A stretch of 64,000 bases of DNA from Thereva unica. Lineage: Eukaryota > Arthropoda > Insecta > Diptera > Therevidae. The notes under the pieces were generated by a model. It worked only from the letters and a program-made list of their open reading frames with translations. It was not told where the DNA came from and searched no databases. The stretch spans positions 22,147,676 through 22,211,675 of the forward strand of contig OX465286.1 in NCBI GenBank assembly GCA_949987705.1. The letters are read 5' to 3'. Position 1 is the stretch's first letter, and each line of letters opens with the position of its first letter. A program made the translations under genes and the position numbers. Of this stretch, positions 20,834-31,925 are shown in pieces.

Positions 20834-21297
20834 AAGGGTATTCCTTTCACTTCGTAAATTCTTCGTACTTGTCGTAATTTGTAGTTGTTCGTTGTTTTCG
20901 TAGTTCATTTCCATATATTTGTTAACTACGACGTTTTGTGTGAAGTACGAAGCTACTGAGTTTCTAAAACGGCTTCGTAATTTTAAATTTTCGTAGTTGA
21001 TGTTGACAGTTGTCAGTTGTTTTAAGTTACATAATTGAAATTTAATTGCTGTGAATTTAAAAGATGGTTAGCGAAACATTGAGAATGGCTTTATCGATTA
21101 ATGCTTCCAATATTTGTTTTTCACTTTTTCTGGACATTTTCTCACAAAACAAACACTTTAAAATAACACAATTTAAAAATGACACTTACCAATAATACGA
21201 AAAATTAACTACGAAAATATTTGATGTAGTCGTTCATGTCAATCGAACTACGAAGCTACAAAACTACAAACATTTGAAAAGTGATATGAATACCCTT
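20834..21297. mobile_element. 464-bp MITE with TTCGTA-rich interior
   Basis: Ends AAGGGTATTCCTTTCACTT (from 20834) and, inverted, AAGGGTATTCATATCACTT (to 21297). Both flanks are ATT (20831-20833 and 21298-21300). TTCGTA/TACGAA words recur at both ends (20870-20990, 21200-21260). No coding. Confidence 0.8.
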
Positions 21298-21401
21298 ATT
21301 ATAATTTTTGCATTCAGCATATGAAAATTAATAAAAATAACTTTGAAGTCAAGTGTCGCTTATACCGGTCATTATAACCCGAGTAAAATTAATAAAAAAA
21401 A

Positions 21402-21756
21402 GATTTTAAAACCGCCTTCAGAAAAAAACCACTCCCGCGATGCACAAAAAAGGATGAAATAATTGTTTGTAATTCTTAACAACTTTAATCCAATCAGAAT
21501 GGATCTAGAAAGAAGAATCACTTTTGAAGACGGTGCTAACACCTGTGGGTGATGTATTAAGGGCATAAGCCTAACAAAGAAATGAAAGCAATTTTCGAAG
21601 CAATGAAAGTAAACTACTTCCTGGCACCGTCTTCTAAAGTGATTCTTCTTTCTACATCCATTCTGATTGGATTAAAGTTGTTAAGAATTACAAACAATTA
21701 TTTCATCCTTTTTTGTGCATTGTGGGATTGGGTTTTTTCTGAAGGCGGTTTTTAAT
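21402..21756. repeat. Foldback of repeat D (arms of about 135 bp)
   Basis: 21402-21540 and 21620-21756 are reverse complements apart from scattered mismatches, around a spacer of about 80 bp. Each arm matches 18571-18640 plus 18946-19000. Confidence 0.8.
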
Positions 21757-21869
21757 TTTTTTTTATCGAAAAGGTGTTCGTAGAAATTTGAAATTTTTAC
21801 GGATAATACTATTACTATTGAGATATATAAAATAATTTTTACTTTTGATTTTATTTATCTTTATTTATG

Positions 21870-22080
21870 TGGCATGGTCAAGTCCAACCCTTTGTGCCGT
21901 TAGCACATTATGTCCTTCAAGTCAGGATGCAATGTCTACTAGTAAGTTTAGAGTAGCCTGGAAGGTGCGTGAGTAGTTGTCGATGAACCTTGCGTTTGAT
22001 CTATGAGGTGTTATATGGGCTCAACAACACTGACTGTGTGGTTTATTTATTAATGAAGGGGAGGCATATACTGGGCCGGG
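21870..22080 (-). pseudogene. Diverged 3' end of a jockey-like LINE, interrupted downstream
   Basis: The minus strand resembles the 3' untranslated tag and ORF end of 29345-29600: a tag with CTTACTAGTAGACATTGCA (about 21930) and a GTTCATCGACA-like block. A further block of the same family (GCTACATTCCTnCGnTG) appears at 22611-22634. The MITE 22159-22601 and tRNA-like words lie between. Confidence 0.5.
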
Positions 22081-22158
22081 GATGGCCGAGTTGGTTAGGC
22101 TGAGGAAAAAGTTTGGTTAGGCTGGGGGTGCGTGTAGGTAAAAGTGGTAAAACTTAAG

Positions 22159-22601
22159 CGTCAATTATACTGAACCCAACGGAACGCAACGGATCGGATT
22201 GAAATGTCAAAAAGAGTTTCATTACAGAGAAATTGTAATGAAGTGGTTATACTGGACGCAACGCAACGGAACGGATCGGATCAAAGTTTCAAAACTTTGG
22301 AACTTGAAGGAACCGACGGATTGAAGTGTCAAAAGCAGCATTAAAAACAGCTGATTTAGTCATTTATTATTTAGCCCAAAATGTAGTCAGAGTTTGGTGA
22401 AAAATTTATAAATAAAGTTGAAGATAATGAAATTCTTTATAATAAAAAATTGCCCGGATATGAAAATTTTAAGCATAAGTCCAAAATTTGGCAAAAAATT
22501 GCTGAAAAAAGTGACATTTGAATACGTTCGATTCCGTCAGTATAACCAGCACAATTCCATTCCGTTAACTCTCCATTCCGTTGCGTCCAGTATAATTGAG
22601 A
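22159..22601. mobile_element. MITE with CAATTATACTG ends and CAACGGA subterminal repeats
   Basis: TCAATTATACTG (22161-22172) is mirrored by CAGTATAATTGA (22588-22599). CAACGGA or its complement recurs next to both ends (22177-22200, 22260-22280, 22550-22590). The target duplication is unclear. Confidence 0.7.
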
Positions 22602-22634
22602 CTTTAGCAAGGGCTGCTACATTCCTGCCGTTGC

Positions 22635-22984
22635 TTGAAGGGTATATAGAGGAGCAAAAGGGCGCTATGAGGTGATTTTCCATTGAAACTTTCCAGGATG
22701 ATTGTGCGGATTTCCTTTTCGGGGTGCTCTCGTTGTTGCATTTCTTGCGATTTCAGGTCCAATGATTGCGTATACATCCACGATGGCGCTCGGTAGGGAG
22801 CGACCATAGACGAATAGGAGCATGAAGAGGATCTCGTATCGACATAGAGGAAAGTGGTGAACCAAGCTGCATCGGCCCGGCCACACACCCCAAGCCCCAT
22901 ACCTAGCGCATTTTTTTTCATCACGGTAACGTGTGGCCGGCATAACACCACCTAACGGTTATTTCGGCGGATTAGGGAGGGTGA
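22635..22984. other. No gene supported
   Basis: Two overlapping minus-strand frames of 92 and 115 codons occur, without recognisable domains. Confidence 0.3.
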
Positions 22985-23475
22985 GTTTTTATGATTTTTT
23001 TACGTCTGGGATTGCTTCCATAGTCAACTTCTTCAGGGCTCCTGACTCTTGGAGCATGACCAAGCATAATGGCGCCCAAAGATGATATTACAGCATAACG
23101 CCATTGTGCCGGTACAAGTTTAAGAACTATAATAGAGTGAGAGAGCTTGTCGAAAGCCTTACTGAAGTCTGTATAAACACAGTCGGTTTGGCAACCAGTG
23201 ACAAAGCCTCGAACTGTGTGTGAAGAGAACTCTAGTAAATTAGTAGTAGTGGAACGAGCTGCAATAAATCCTTATTGGTTTGTTGAGATAAGTCTCTTGC
23301 AGGTAGGGGCGATAACAGAATAAATAATAGATTCGAAGAGTTTTGATATAGAAGATAACTTCGCAATTGGTCTATAATTAGATATTTCGTTCTTACAGCC
23401 TTTTTTATGGACAGGTATTATTAAAGAGTTCTACCATAAGGTTGGGAAGCGCCCTTTATTTAGGGATTTTTGAAA
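22985..23475 (-). pseudogene. LINE reverse transcriptase N-terminal fragment
   Basis: The minus strand reads IIPVHKKG...NYRPI (about 23425-23375), then a fingers block ending GFIAARST (about 23270), then the first catalytic block CVYTDFSKAFDKLSH (about 23190-23145). That catalytic Asp is intact. A stop follows the Gln before GFIAARST and another follows TLW. The YADD half is missing. It ends where the foldback 23486-24476 begins, so the foldback may have truncated it. Confidence 0.75.
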
Positions 23476-23485
23476 TAAACAGGTA

Positions 23486-24476
23486 GAACTACAGTATACC
23501 ATGACCCACCTCCTATTTTGATGAAATTTTTACACAAAGTACAGTTAATTATGGCAGGATAGAATTTCAAACGAAGAACTATGGCGCCGTGCCGGCCAAG
23601 AAAGGATAGACGACCAAATCAGACGAAGGAAATGGAATTGGGTTGGCCACACCTTGCGACGCGAAAATGAAAATCTAGCCAAACAGGCCCTCGACTGGAA
23701 TCCGCAAGGATCCCGTCGAGTCGGAAGACCTAGGACAACATGGAGGAGAACCATATTAGCAGAAGCCGCAACAACTGGGAGATCCTGGTCGGAGCTAAGA
23801 GCTGTCGCGCAAAACAGAGTCCGCTGGAGGGCAGCTGTTTCCGCCCTATGTCCCATGAGGGATTAAAGGAGCACAATGATGATGATGACAGTTAATTATG
23901 TACATTCCAACTGTGAAAAAAAATGTCGCTCAAGTCCCGTTATCCTGTAATTCCACTCTAATGTAAAAAAAAATTGGGGCTCGTGTACCGTTACCTTTTT
24001 ATTTAACTTAAAAGTACTAAGTACTTTAGAATAAAAAAAGGTACATCAAAAAATCATTTTTTTCTACTTACAGACATTGCAGTGCTTTAAAAAAAATATT
24101 TAAAAGTATTTTTTTAAAGCACTGCAATGTCTGTAAGTAGGGAAAAATGATTTTTTGATGTACCTTTTTTATTCTAAAGTACTTAGTACTTTTAAGTTAA
24201 ATAAAAAGGTAACGGTACACGAGCCCCAATTTTTTTTTAACAAAAAATTGTCCACATCAAAATATACGTTGTGTGTAAATTTCATCGAAATTGGTGAAAT
24301 AATACAGGAGTTATCACCTGTTCAATTATTGAAAAAACTGTACTTTAGAGTGGAATTACAGGATAACGGGACTTGAGCGACATTTTTTTTTTTCACAGTT
24401 GGAATGTACATAATTAACTGTACTTTGTGTAAAAATTTCATCAAAATCGGAGGTGGGTCATGGTATACTGTAGTTT
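23486..24476. mobile_element. TA-flanked giant foldback carrying a nested LINE
   Basis: Ends GAACTACAGTATACCATGACC (23486) and, inverted, AAACTACAGTATACCATGACC (24476) lie between TA dinucleotides (23484-23485, 24477-24478). The arms stay complementary to the centre near 24095, including CTCAAGTCCCGTTATCCTG (23931) against its complement (24357). The left arm is enlarged by the LINE at 23554-23887. The right arm has about 110 bp (24238-24345) absent from the left. No coding of its own. Confidence 0.85.
23554..23887 (+). pseudogene. 5'-truncated RTE/CR1-like LINE with (ATG)n tail and 13-bp duplication
   Basis: Plus-strand coding reads ERIDDQIRRRKWNWVGHTLRR...ALDWNPQG...RVGRPRTTWRR, the C-terminal end of an RTE/CR1-type protein (only about 100 residues remain). 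It stops at 23864-23866 and is followed by GATGATGATGA. ACAGTTAATTATG flanks it exactly (23541-23553 and 23888-23900). It landed in the left arm of the foldback; the right arm shows the same site uninterrupted (as the complement near 24408). Confidence 0.9.
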
Positions 24477-24539
24477 TACCACCTCGTTATCGATACACCA
24501 AAACACCAACCGGCAGACACAACAATAACGCATTCTATT

Positions 24540-26180
24540 TTTAAGTTATTGAGCAACGCATTAGGGTGCACAAATACTTCTTTAAAGCAACACTGGATAT
24601 AATCGATCGTGATATCCGTACAGTAATCACTAAAAAAGATACTGGTTTTGTGTCTGAAGATCTTAGAGTCAGGCATGGGCACCATAAAAAGTTGGATCCT
24701 GATATTAAAGATGGCGTTCGAAGACACATTGAATCAATTCATCGCATCGAAAGTCAATCGGGAATATATTGATGGTGGCAAAACAATAAGTGATCTTTTT
24801 CGGGATTACAAGCTGAATGTATTGATAAGCTGAATGTATTGATAAATTAATTCCGAATTTAATCTTTGTTTCTGTGTACCTAAAAAGAACCTACGAAAAC
24901 ATGGAAAGTTAAAATAAGGTCGCCTTATGCTGTAAACATGCTAAGGGCGACGGCGAAACTGCTTTCCTCGGCCACGGCGCATGGCCCGACGAAATTTGTT
25001 GCGAGCACACACTACAAGCGACGGCGACACAAATTAAAAAACACACACCGGAATAAACATCTTGCACATCCGAGTATGCTGCACACGCACACAGGAGCAC
25101 ACGAGAATAGCAACACAAACCCATGCCACAGCGCACATGCGACTTTGACAGGCGGCGGTTACGAAATAGAACTTGGATTGATTCGGTAGCCGAACTCGAC
25201 GGCGTAGTTATCGCAGTGGTCTGCAGATTGTGCAGCTTCGTACAAAACCGGTGTGTTCTATTCGTTTTTGACAGTCGTTAGCACGTTTACAGAATTAAAA
25301 GAAAAATATGATCGACACCAGCAGGAAAATCTTCTATAGTGCCAGGAAAAAAGAACGATAAAAAGAAGGCCGACAATAACTTCATAGTAGCTTGTTACGG
25401 CTTACAAGCAGTCTTGCCTGCTACGAGGAGAAGTTTCAGTCTCTTATTATAAGTCTAAATTAAATTCATACAATTTTACATTTGTGAATTAAAATGTGAT
25501 CGGGTAGAATGCTACTTTTGGCATGAAGGATTAGCAAAGCGTGGAGCTAATGATGCGCTTACAAGTTTCTTGAGAAAATGGCCAATTTAGTTCAGTTAGA
25601 TGATCTTGAAGTTGTGTTCTACTCAGACAATCGCTGCGGGCAGCAAAAATATAGGTTTATGATTAATTTATATATGCATGCTGTATCAAAGTTAAAAATT
25701 AGGGCCATTACACATAAATTCCTAATTAAAGGCCACACACAAAATGAAGGTGACAGTGTACATTCTGTTATAGAAAAATCTATAAAAAAGTCTCTGAAGT
25801 CTGGACCAATTTATGTACCTTCACAATACCTGACCATCATCCGAGCAGCAAAAAAGAAAGGAAGCCCTTACAATGTTACATAAATGGGCTTCAATGACTT
25901 TATTGATCTTAAAGAATTGTGTAAAAAATATGGCAATAGCTTTGCACCATCTATGAGCGATGATAAAATAGTAGATATAAAAATTATTCGTATTGAAAAG
26001 GAGAATCCTTTCAAATTTTTATATATGACGTCTTATTCAGACACTGTTTATAAAACGATTGACGCAAAATAAAGGCGACATTCTCTGCATATTAAAGATT
26101 CTGTTGTATTAAAGCAAGCATACCAAAACAGTCTACCTATACCTGAACGAAGAAAAAAACAGATCTCTTGGGTTTATTAA
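24540..26180 (+). pseudogene. Broken copy of a second arthropod-wide repeat protein family (ACYDLQAVLP / YSDNxxGQ)
   Basis: N-terminal segments at 24557-24835 read KYFFKATL...IRTVI...DLRVRHGHHK, then EYIDGGKT in another frame. After a gap, 25340-25470 holds NNFIVACYGLQAVLP and 25500-25570 CYFWHEGLAKRGAND. The core 25578-25880 then reads VVFYSDNRCGQQK...HKFLIKGHTQNEGDSVHS. It ends near 26180 after ENPFKFLY. The family is multicopy across arthropods and other animals. The pattern SDN, then GHTQNEGD with a following His, looks like an RNase H-fold catalytic site, so a DDE-type transposase is plausible but unproven. Frameshifts (about 25575), stops and an insert of about 450 bp (24840-25300) make it dead. 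Confidence 0.65.
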
Positions 26181-26489
26181 ATTCTCACCACATTCCAAGT
26201 TACTATTCCGATTTTATAATTCCGTTTGTAAGTAAGTAATTAAAAAATAGCCTGTTACCAAAAAAATATAACCCTGGTAAGGTTAGGGGTGTGGTGCAGT
26301 TTGTAGAGCACAAGTTTTAACACCATGTATAAAAAAATTATAAAAATCAATATAGGTTATTAATATTTTTTCATGGCAATTGACTACGCAAAATTTTTAC
26401 AGCCGTTTTCTGACAAGGCCGTTTTTTGAGATGTGTCATTTTTCTCCCGAGTGCGATATGAATTGGCGTGACAGTGAAATCTAACTATT
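26181..26489. other. No gene recognised
   Basis: AT-rich tail after the pseudogene, perhaps its 3' flank. Confidence 0.3.
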
Positions 26490-26880
26490 TTGCAAAAAAA
26501 TCAATATGGCGGTTCCAAGATGGCGGCCAAATTTTGGAATTGTGCTCCCCAACCCCCGACATGGGTATCAAATGAAAGGGTATGACAAGTAGACCACAAT
26601 TAGCTATGTGGCGTCTTCTAAAATTCAAAATGGTGGATTTCTTTACAACCCACTCGATATGGGTGTCCTTTCAGGACATGATAAGCAGAATACAGCAGAA
26701 TATACTATTAGCTGTTTGGCGTCATTTCAAATTCAAAATGGCGGCCAACACAAAATGGGGGTTTATCCTATTCTTTACAACGGCCTCTGTATGAGTATCA
26801 AATGGAAGCTTATGACGAGTATAGTACAGTATTTTCAAATGTAATATGGCGGTCACTACAAAATGGCGAAAGATATATAA
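26490..26880 (+). repeat. Dispersed repeat with ATGGCGGC (YY1/Pho-like) motifs, copy 2
   Basis: Same word order as 14800-15262: ATATGGCGGTTCCAAGATGG (26502), GACATGGGTATCAAATGAAAG (26559), AAAATGGCGGCCAACACAAAATG (26737), GAGTATAGTACAGTA (26817). Two diverged internal units of about 110-120 bp are visible. Confidence 0.7.
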
Positions 26881-26889
26881 TAGACTAAA

Positions 26890-27090
26890 AAGTAGAAAAT
26901 AAAAAATCTCGTTTAAAAAGAACTAAAAAATACGCTTTTATTTTAAAATGAATTGAAAATTAAAAAATTATTTTGAATGTCAAGTATTGCCCCAGCCAGT
27001 ATATGGAAACAACCGTTTTCGCTACCGCTTGGCAAAAATTAGGGTGCTAGCAAAAATTCCGGTGTTAATAAAATTAGAATATAGATAAAA
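26890..27090 (+). repeat. Dispersed repeat E, copy 1 (also 32490-32710, partly inverted)
   Basis: AAAAATnCGCTTTTATnTTAAAATnAATT and CCAGCCAGTATATG (26992) recur at 32520-32605 in the same direction. GGTGCTAGCAAAAA plus TTAATAAAATnAGAATATAG (27042-27082) recurs inverted at 32660-32700. Confidence 0.55.
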
Positions 27091-27440
27091 AAAATTGTTT
27101 TTAATCGTACTTCTCTTTTCTGCTATTTCTCTCTTTTCTTCCAAGCAGTAAAAAACAACAAACACCACACAGCTGTCAGAAAGTTGAATCGAGAATCCAG
27201 TGCAAGAGTTGGTTCAAAAAATGTGCCCACCCCTTCGTCCTCCCTCACCCTCTCTACAAACGAGTATTTCAGTCAATTTTTGTTGGTTGGCTGTTGGCTC
27301 GTGTGAAACTGGCCGTAAATTAGCTTGGGCCTAAACGCGCCCAAACAAATCCCATTCGTTGGGCCTGTGTACACGGCTTGAAACAAAATCCTAGCCACTG
27401 CCAATGGAACTAAATTAAATATATTCAATCCACATTATTA
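27091..27440. other. No gene; possible single TIR of the 34390-34733 family
   Basis: TTGGGCCTAAACGCGC at 27326-27341 matches the right end of the MITE 34390-34733. No partner end is visible. Confidence 0.35.
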
Positions 27441-28800
27441 TTAATTCAACTTTTGAAGAAATTTAATGCATTCATTTTTACTGAAAACCGAAAATAACTT
27501 AACCTGCACACGAGTGCAGTATAAGCACAGGCACCGGTTAATTTTAATGCTGACGTTAGTTTTGGCAACAACCAACAAGCTCGACGTCAAGAAGTACGCA
27601 CCCCCAGAAGCTTCCGAGTCAGTGTGACGATCCCTCCGAAAGACTTGGTAGGAGAATGCCCACATGTGCATGGCATTGAGAATGCCCACATGGAGCCAGG
27701 TTTCAGTGAATGCTATGATATCGAGACCACTAGCCATCGATGCCTGAAGGATGTCTTTAGTTTTTGACCTGGTTCCTGGCGTTTCGAGTTTTTTTTATAT
27801 CTGTGGAACGCTCGCAGTGGAGCGTTTGCATGCTGAGCTCGATTACAGGTACGTAGAACAAACAGCTTAGCAACGACATCAGCAAGCCAGAAAGCAGGAT
27901 CTAAGAGTATCTCGGCAGTGACAGGCGGTAGAAACAAAATATAAGATTCAACAGATTGGAAGCCTTGCTGACTCTTCTGCAATGAACAGTTCCTTTAATA
28001 TTCACAGATAGTCTCCATCTTAGTTTCGGGACAGAATCGTGAGATGAAGATATTTAAAGGTCTCGAGGAACTCAAGGTGACACCATTGCCAATGGTGTCT
28101 TGGCGATTTCGGCCATTCTTACGCCTTTTGCAACGCCTTACGCCCTGGCTAGATTGGGACGTTGGCATCCTGGTGAAAGATGACATTCCCCGAAGGAGAA
28201 GCAGCCATAGGGCAGGGTGAAGAAAGAGGCTGGTCCCCTACATGCAGGGCGCCATCGGGTACTACCTTCGCTGAGGGGGAGTTTTTAATATTGAAGACGC
28301 TTTCAAATTTTAATGACAAAAAGCTCAGGGCATTGTGATTTGGTACCACTGCTGTTGACAGTGATTCTATATCAGCCCGAACACGCTTCGTACTTCTTTT
28401 AATGTCATCCAATATAGAATGAAGAGAAGCGAAGGAGTTGGCAGTGCAGGAAGAACTGGCGACAGGATTTAAGATTGACGAATACATGTCGTCCGTTGCA
28501 GGAAGAAATTTCCTGAAATTTAATCTTCAAGGAACCCGAGTTAGTCGCAACAAGAGCAAGGGTGTCGGACAGGTCAGGCCAGACGATGATGGACTGGACG
28601 TCATCGGTCCGAAAATGCGAGATGCTGCTGGAGAAGGAGTTAAGACGGTCCATGACTATTTTACGACTGTCAAGACAAGCGGTAGAGGTAGGTGCCAGAA
28701 CACTCACTGCAAGTTAACCCTCTAGGAGCCGAAGAGTTGGAACTGACTCCAGCGTTCAGGCAAGCACGGTGAAAAACACCACCACATACACCACAGCAAG
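27441..28800 (-). pseudogene. LINE 5' region: ORF1 with zinc-finger N-terminus, then endonuclease start
   Basis: Reading down the minus strand, ORF1 starts around 28800 with a PHD-like cysteine/histidine block: GVCGGVFHRACLNAG, then LTCSEC, at about 28780-28690. A Ser-rich coiled region follows (28707-28405, then 28487-28149). A C-terminal block with FISRFCPETKMETICEY (to about 28000) resembles nucleic-acid-binding ORF1 ends. ORF2 then starts with GLDIIAFTETWLHVG and VFRRDR (27737-27600), the first APE endonuclease motif (TETW). Frame changes separate the pieces, and everything after about 27441 is gone. The same ORF1 start exists on plus at 32890-34370. Confidence 0.7.
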
Positions 28801-28849
28801 AAAAGAAGAAGGGAGACAGATTCATGAAGATACTTATAAGCCGTGCTTT

Positions 28850-29110
28850 TTAATGAACTATATAGTTCTTTCATTGAGTTTATTAAAAAAACAACAAGGG
28901 TGCTAAAAATTTTTAAAATTAAACGGAAGTTAAATGTCAGTTGACTGACAATTGTAACACGAAATCCCCTGTAGAAAATAATAAATAAGTTTCTAAAAAA
29001 TCAATTATTTGTTTTTATTTTTAAATGACGTTTTTCCAACCGTCGTAAAGTATGCAACATTCCGAAAAGAAAAAGAAAATTTTAAATTTCCCAAAACCTC
29101 TATAGAGAAC
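28850..29110 (+). repeat. Dispersed repeat C, copy 2
   Basis: See 18290-18570. AATGAACTATATAGTTCTTTC (28853) and TATGCAACATTCCGAAAAG (29051) are the shared anchors. Confidence 0.6.
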
Positions 29111-29344
29111 CGCATTTTAGTAACGCATAATTATAATGCTAACATATTCGGGGAACTTAAATGCAATAGACTATTTTTGTGTGGACAAAAGTTTTCACAC
29201 AGCAGAGATTACTAAGGAATTGTGCGAAAACTTATATCGCTCACAGTATAAGCAATTCAACGTGAATAATATCTAATAAATATTTTACTGATTTAAGCAA
29301 AAAAAAAAAAGAATTGACTGTTTTTTTTTTTTTTTTTTTTTTTT

Positions 29345-30990
29345 TTATGTGACAGTGCTAAGCTCAGGAGTCACCCTTTGTACTACCAGTCCGTCATGTC
29401 ATTTGTCACGTCATGGTGCAATGTCTAGCAGTAAGCTTAGTACGGGGAGGGGAGGGGGGTATAGGTTAAGGGTTAAAAGGAACGGGGGGGTATTGAAGAA
29501 GGTGGTGATGAACCCTGCGTTTGAACTCTTGGATGTTGTAGGAGCTCGGAAATACTGACTGCGAGAGACTATTCCACAGTCGAGTTGTTCTATTAACAAA
29601 CGAATTCATATCTTGTTGAGTGCGTGAAAGGGGGAGTTGCAGGTGAAGGGAATGAGACGAGTGGGCTAATCTGGTGTTGCGGTTATAAGATTGCCGTGGA
29701 GGCAGGAGAGCGTTTAACTCGGAGGAACAGTCATTATGATAGTAGCGATAAAATTTAGTCAATGCTGCTACATTCCTACGGTGGCTGAGGGGGTCGATGG
29801 TGGAGCCAGCGGTGTCGTCATCAATTAATTTAAGGGCCTTTTTTTGGACCTTATCTAACCATGCCAAGGTGGTTATTGGAGCGCCGCCCCAAACGAGGGA
29901 GTTATATTCGAGAAGAGGCCGTATGTAGGATTTATAAATAACAGCGCGGGCCGATGGCTGGAGGAGGAACTTGCACCTCTTAAGAAATCCCAAGCACTGG
30001 GATGCTTGTTTGGCGATTTGGAATATGTGATCATTCCAACGAAGGTCTTTGGCTAATGTCACGCCTAAGATGTGTAGGGATGGGTCGGCCTTTAGTTCAA
30101 CGTCATCCACTGTCAAGGATGGTGAGGTGTTGAACTTCTTTTTTGAGATAAGACAGTACTTGGTTTTAGAGGGGTTGAATTTGACACGATTCTTCTCTCC
30201 CCAATCTAGAATTAGTTTGATGTCTTTTTTAATAGAGTTGAACATTAGTTCACGATCATCAAGACAGGATCTGGCATGTGTCCGTCTTGTATCGAAGCTG
30301 TACGAGTAACGTAGAGTACCGTCGTCAGCGAAGCTGAGAAGTGGGTTGGAGGGGATTGAAAGTAAGTCATTTATAAAGATGAGAAAAAGGGCCGGTGATA
30401 AAATTGACCCCTGAGGGACCCCCGCAGAGATGGGGTGAGATTCAGATTTGACGCCATCCAATAATACCTTAATTGAACGGCCGGAAAGGAAACTCTCAAC
30501 CCACTTATACAGAAGTGAGTCAATTCCAATAGCTTGGAGTTTAGCTAACAAGGCTGAGTGCCATACTCTATCAAAAGCCTTGGAGATATCCAAAGCAACC
30601 AAACTAGATTCGCCAGATCCATGCAAACTTCGGCTGAGGTGTTCTGTAAGGCAAATTAAAAGATCACCAGTGGATCTTTTTTGACGGAAGCCGTATTGTT
30701 TGTCGCTGATAAGTTGGTTGGATTCTAGATATCCCATAAGCTTTTTGTTAATTATCGTCTCCATGGTTTTGGAGAGAATAGAAGTAATTGCTATTGGGCG
30801 GTAGTTGGAGGGATCGCTGGAGTCACCTTTTTTCGGTATTGGCTGAACATGGGCAAGTTTCCAAGAGTCTGGGTAAACTCCGGAAGAGTATGATAGGGCA
30901 AAAAGTTTGCGCAGAGGTCTAGCCAAAGGTGAGGCGCATTGTTTTAAGACGATAGGGGGTATATTATCGGGTCCAGTCGATTTGTTTACA
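29345..30990 (-). CDS. 5'-truncated LINE with a long open reverse transcriptase (jockey-like)
   Basis: The minus-strand frame is open from about 30990 to a stop at 29466; the unambiguous part is 486 codons (30926-29466). RT motifs in order, counting from 30926: NYRPIAITS (about 41-49), YGFRQKRST (78-86), ALDISKAFD with catalytic Asp 113, GVPQGSILSP (169-178), FADD with Asp 201-202. A thumb (RPLLEYNSLVW) and a tail with NRTTRLWN follow. All three catalytic Asp residues are present. The endonuclease and ORF1 are missing, so this is a 5'-truncated copy; the frame starts inside the linker and has no true start codon. The 3' tag (29360-29440) and a 26-base A tail (T on plus, 29320-29345) follow. 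It is the best-preserved LINE here, suggesting a fairly recent insertion. Confidence 0.9.
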
Positions 30991-30999
30991 CCGACTGTG

Positions 31000-31290
31000 G
31001 GTATTAATTAATAAAGTTTTATTTAATTTCAGTAGAAATTCGTAAAAACGTATCAGATTCTTTACTATATTATTATTATGACATTTATTAATAATTAACT
31101 TCAGTAAAATTTTTTTGATAGATTTCATCATTGTTTTATCAAAGTCCGAAATTAATAAAGGTTTATGTAATTTTGGTTAAAAATTAAATATTTACAATAT
31201 TTTTATTATTACATTTATTTATAATTAAATTCAGTCAAATTATTCAATTCTAGAAAATAAGAACTAAATAAATTAAAATTTTGATTGACG
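31000..31290. repeat. AT-rich tandem duplication (about 150-bp units)
   Basis: AATTAATAAAG...TTTATTTAATTT...TTATTATTAnGACATTTATTnATAATTAA...TTCAGTnAAATT appears at 31008-31115 and again, diverged, at 31150-31245. Part of it (31097-31160) recurs inverted at 32692-32760. Confidence 0.5.
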
Positions 31291-31359
31291 TAAAACGAAT
31301 ACATATCAAATTTGATTGATTTTACACCAAATACGATTGGAAATTATTTCCGTGTACTA

Positions 31360-31925
31360 GTACAGTCAATCTGTTGTGAAAAAAAGCTGTTTGTTGAAAA
31401 AATTACACCGGGGATTTTTTTTTTTCATAAATCGTTAGGGGGTCATGAAAAAAGCTTAAACCCAGATTTGTAACCTCCCACCACTTGCAGGTTCCTGGAA
31501 AACCCAAAAAGTTTTTTGATGCATTTTTCTCGGAAGCACTTAAAACGCAAAAAGTAGGAGGCGCTAAAGCATCAAAAAAGGTGTTTTTTCGCTAAAAAAT
31601 GTTTTTTGGGTGAAAAGCAAAAAAAACACTTTTTTTGATACTTTAGCGCCTCCTACTTTTTGCATTTTAAGTCGTACCAAATTGACTCACAGACATTAAT
31701 TATAGACGGAACTATCCTCTACATTTTTTGTTAAGAAACTTTTTCTCTAAAGTGCATTGATTCTGAGAAAAATGCATCCAAAAACTTTTTGGGTTTTCCA
31801 GGAACCTGCAAGTGATGGGAGGTCACAAATATCGGTTTAAGCTTTTTTCATGACCCCCTAACGATTTATGAAAAAAATCCCCAGTGTATTTTTTTTTTCA
31901 AATCAAAAATACAGATTGACTGTAC
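31360..31925. mobile_element. TA-flanked foldback, 566 bp
   Basis: Ends GTACAGTCAATCTG (31360) and its complement (to 31925) lie between TA pairs (31358-31359, 31926-31927). Inner blocks mirror each other: GTTAGGGGGTCATGAAAAAAGC (31434) with 31837-31860, CAGGTTCCTGGAAAACCC (31487) with 31793-31812, and AAAGTAGGAGGCGCTAAAG (31552) with 31643-31662. The right arm has about 90 bp (31672-31762) not matched on the left. No coding. Confidence 0.85.

Noticed and set aside
22081..22105. tRNA-like A box (GATGGCCGAGTTGGTTAGGC)
   Set aside because: No B box or T arm follows; only a tRNA-like scrap beside a LINE fragment.
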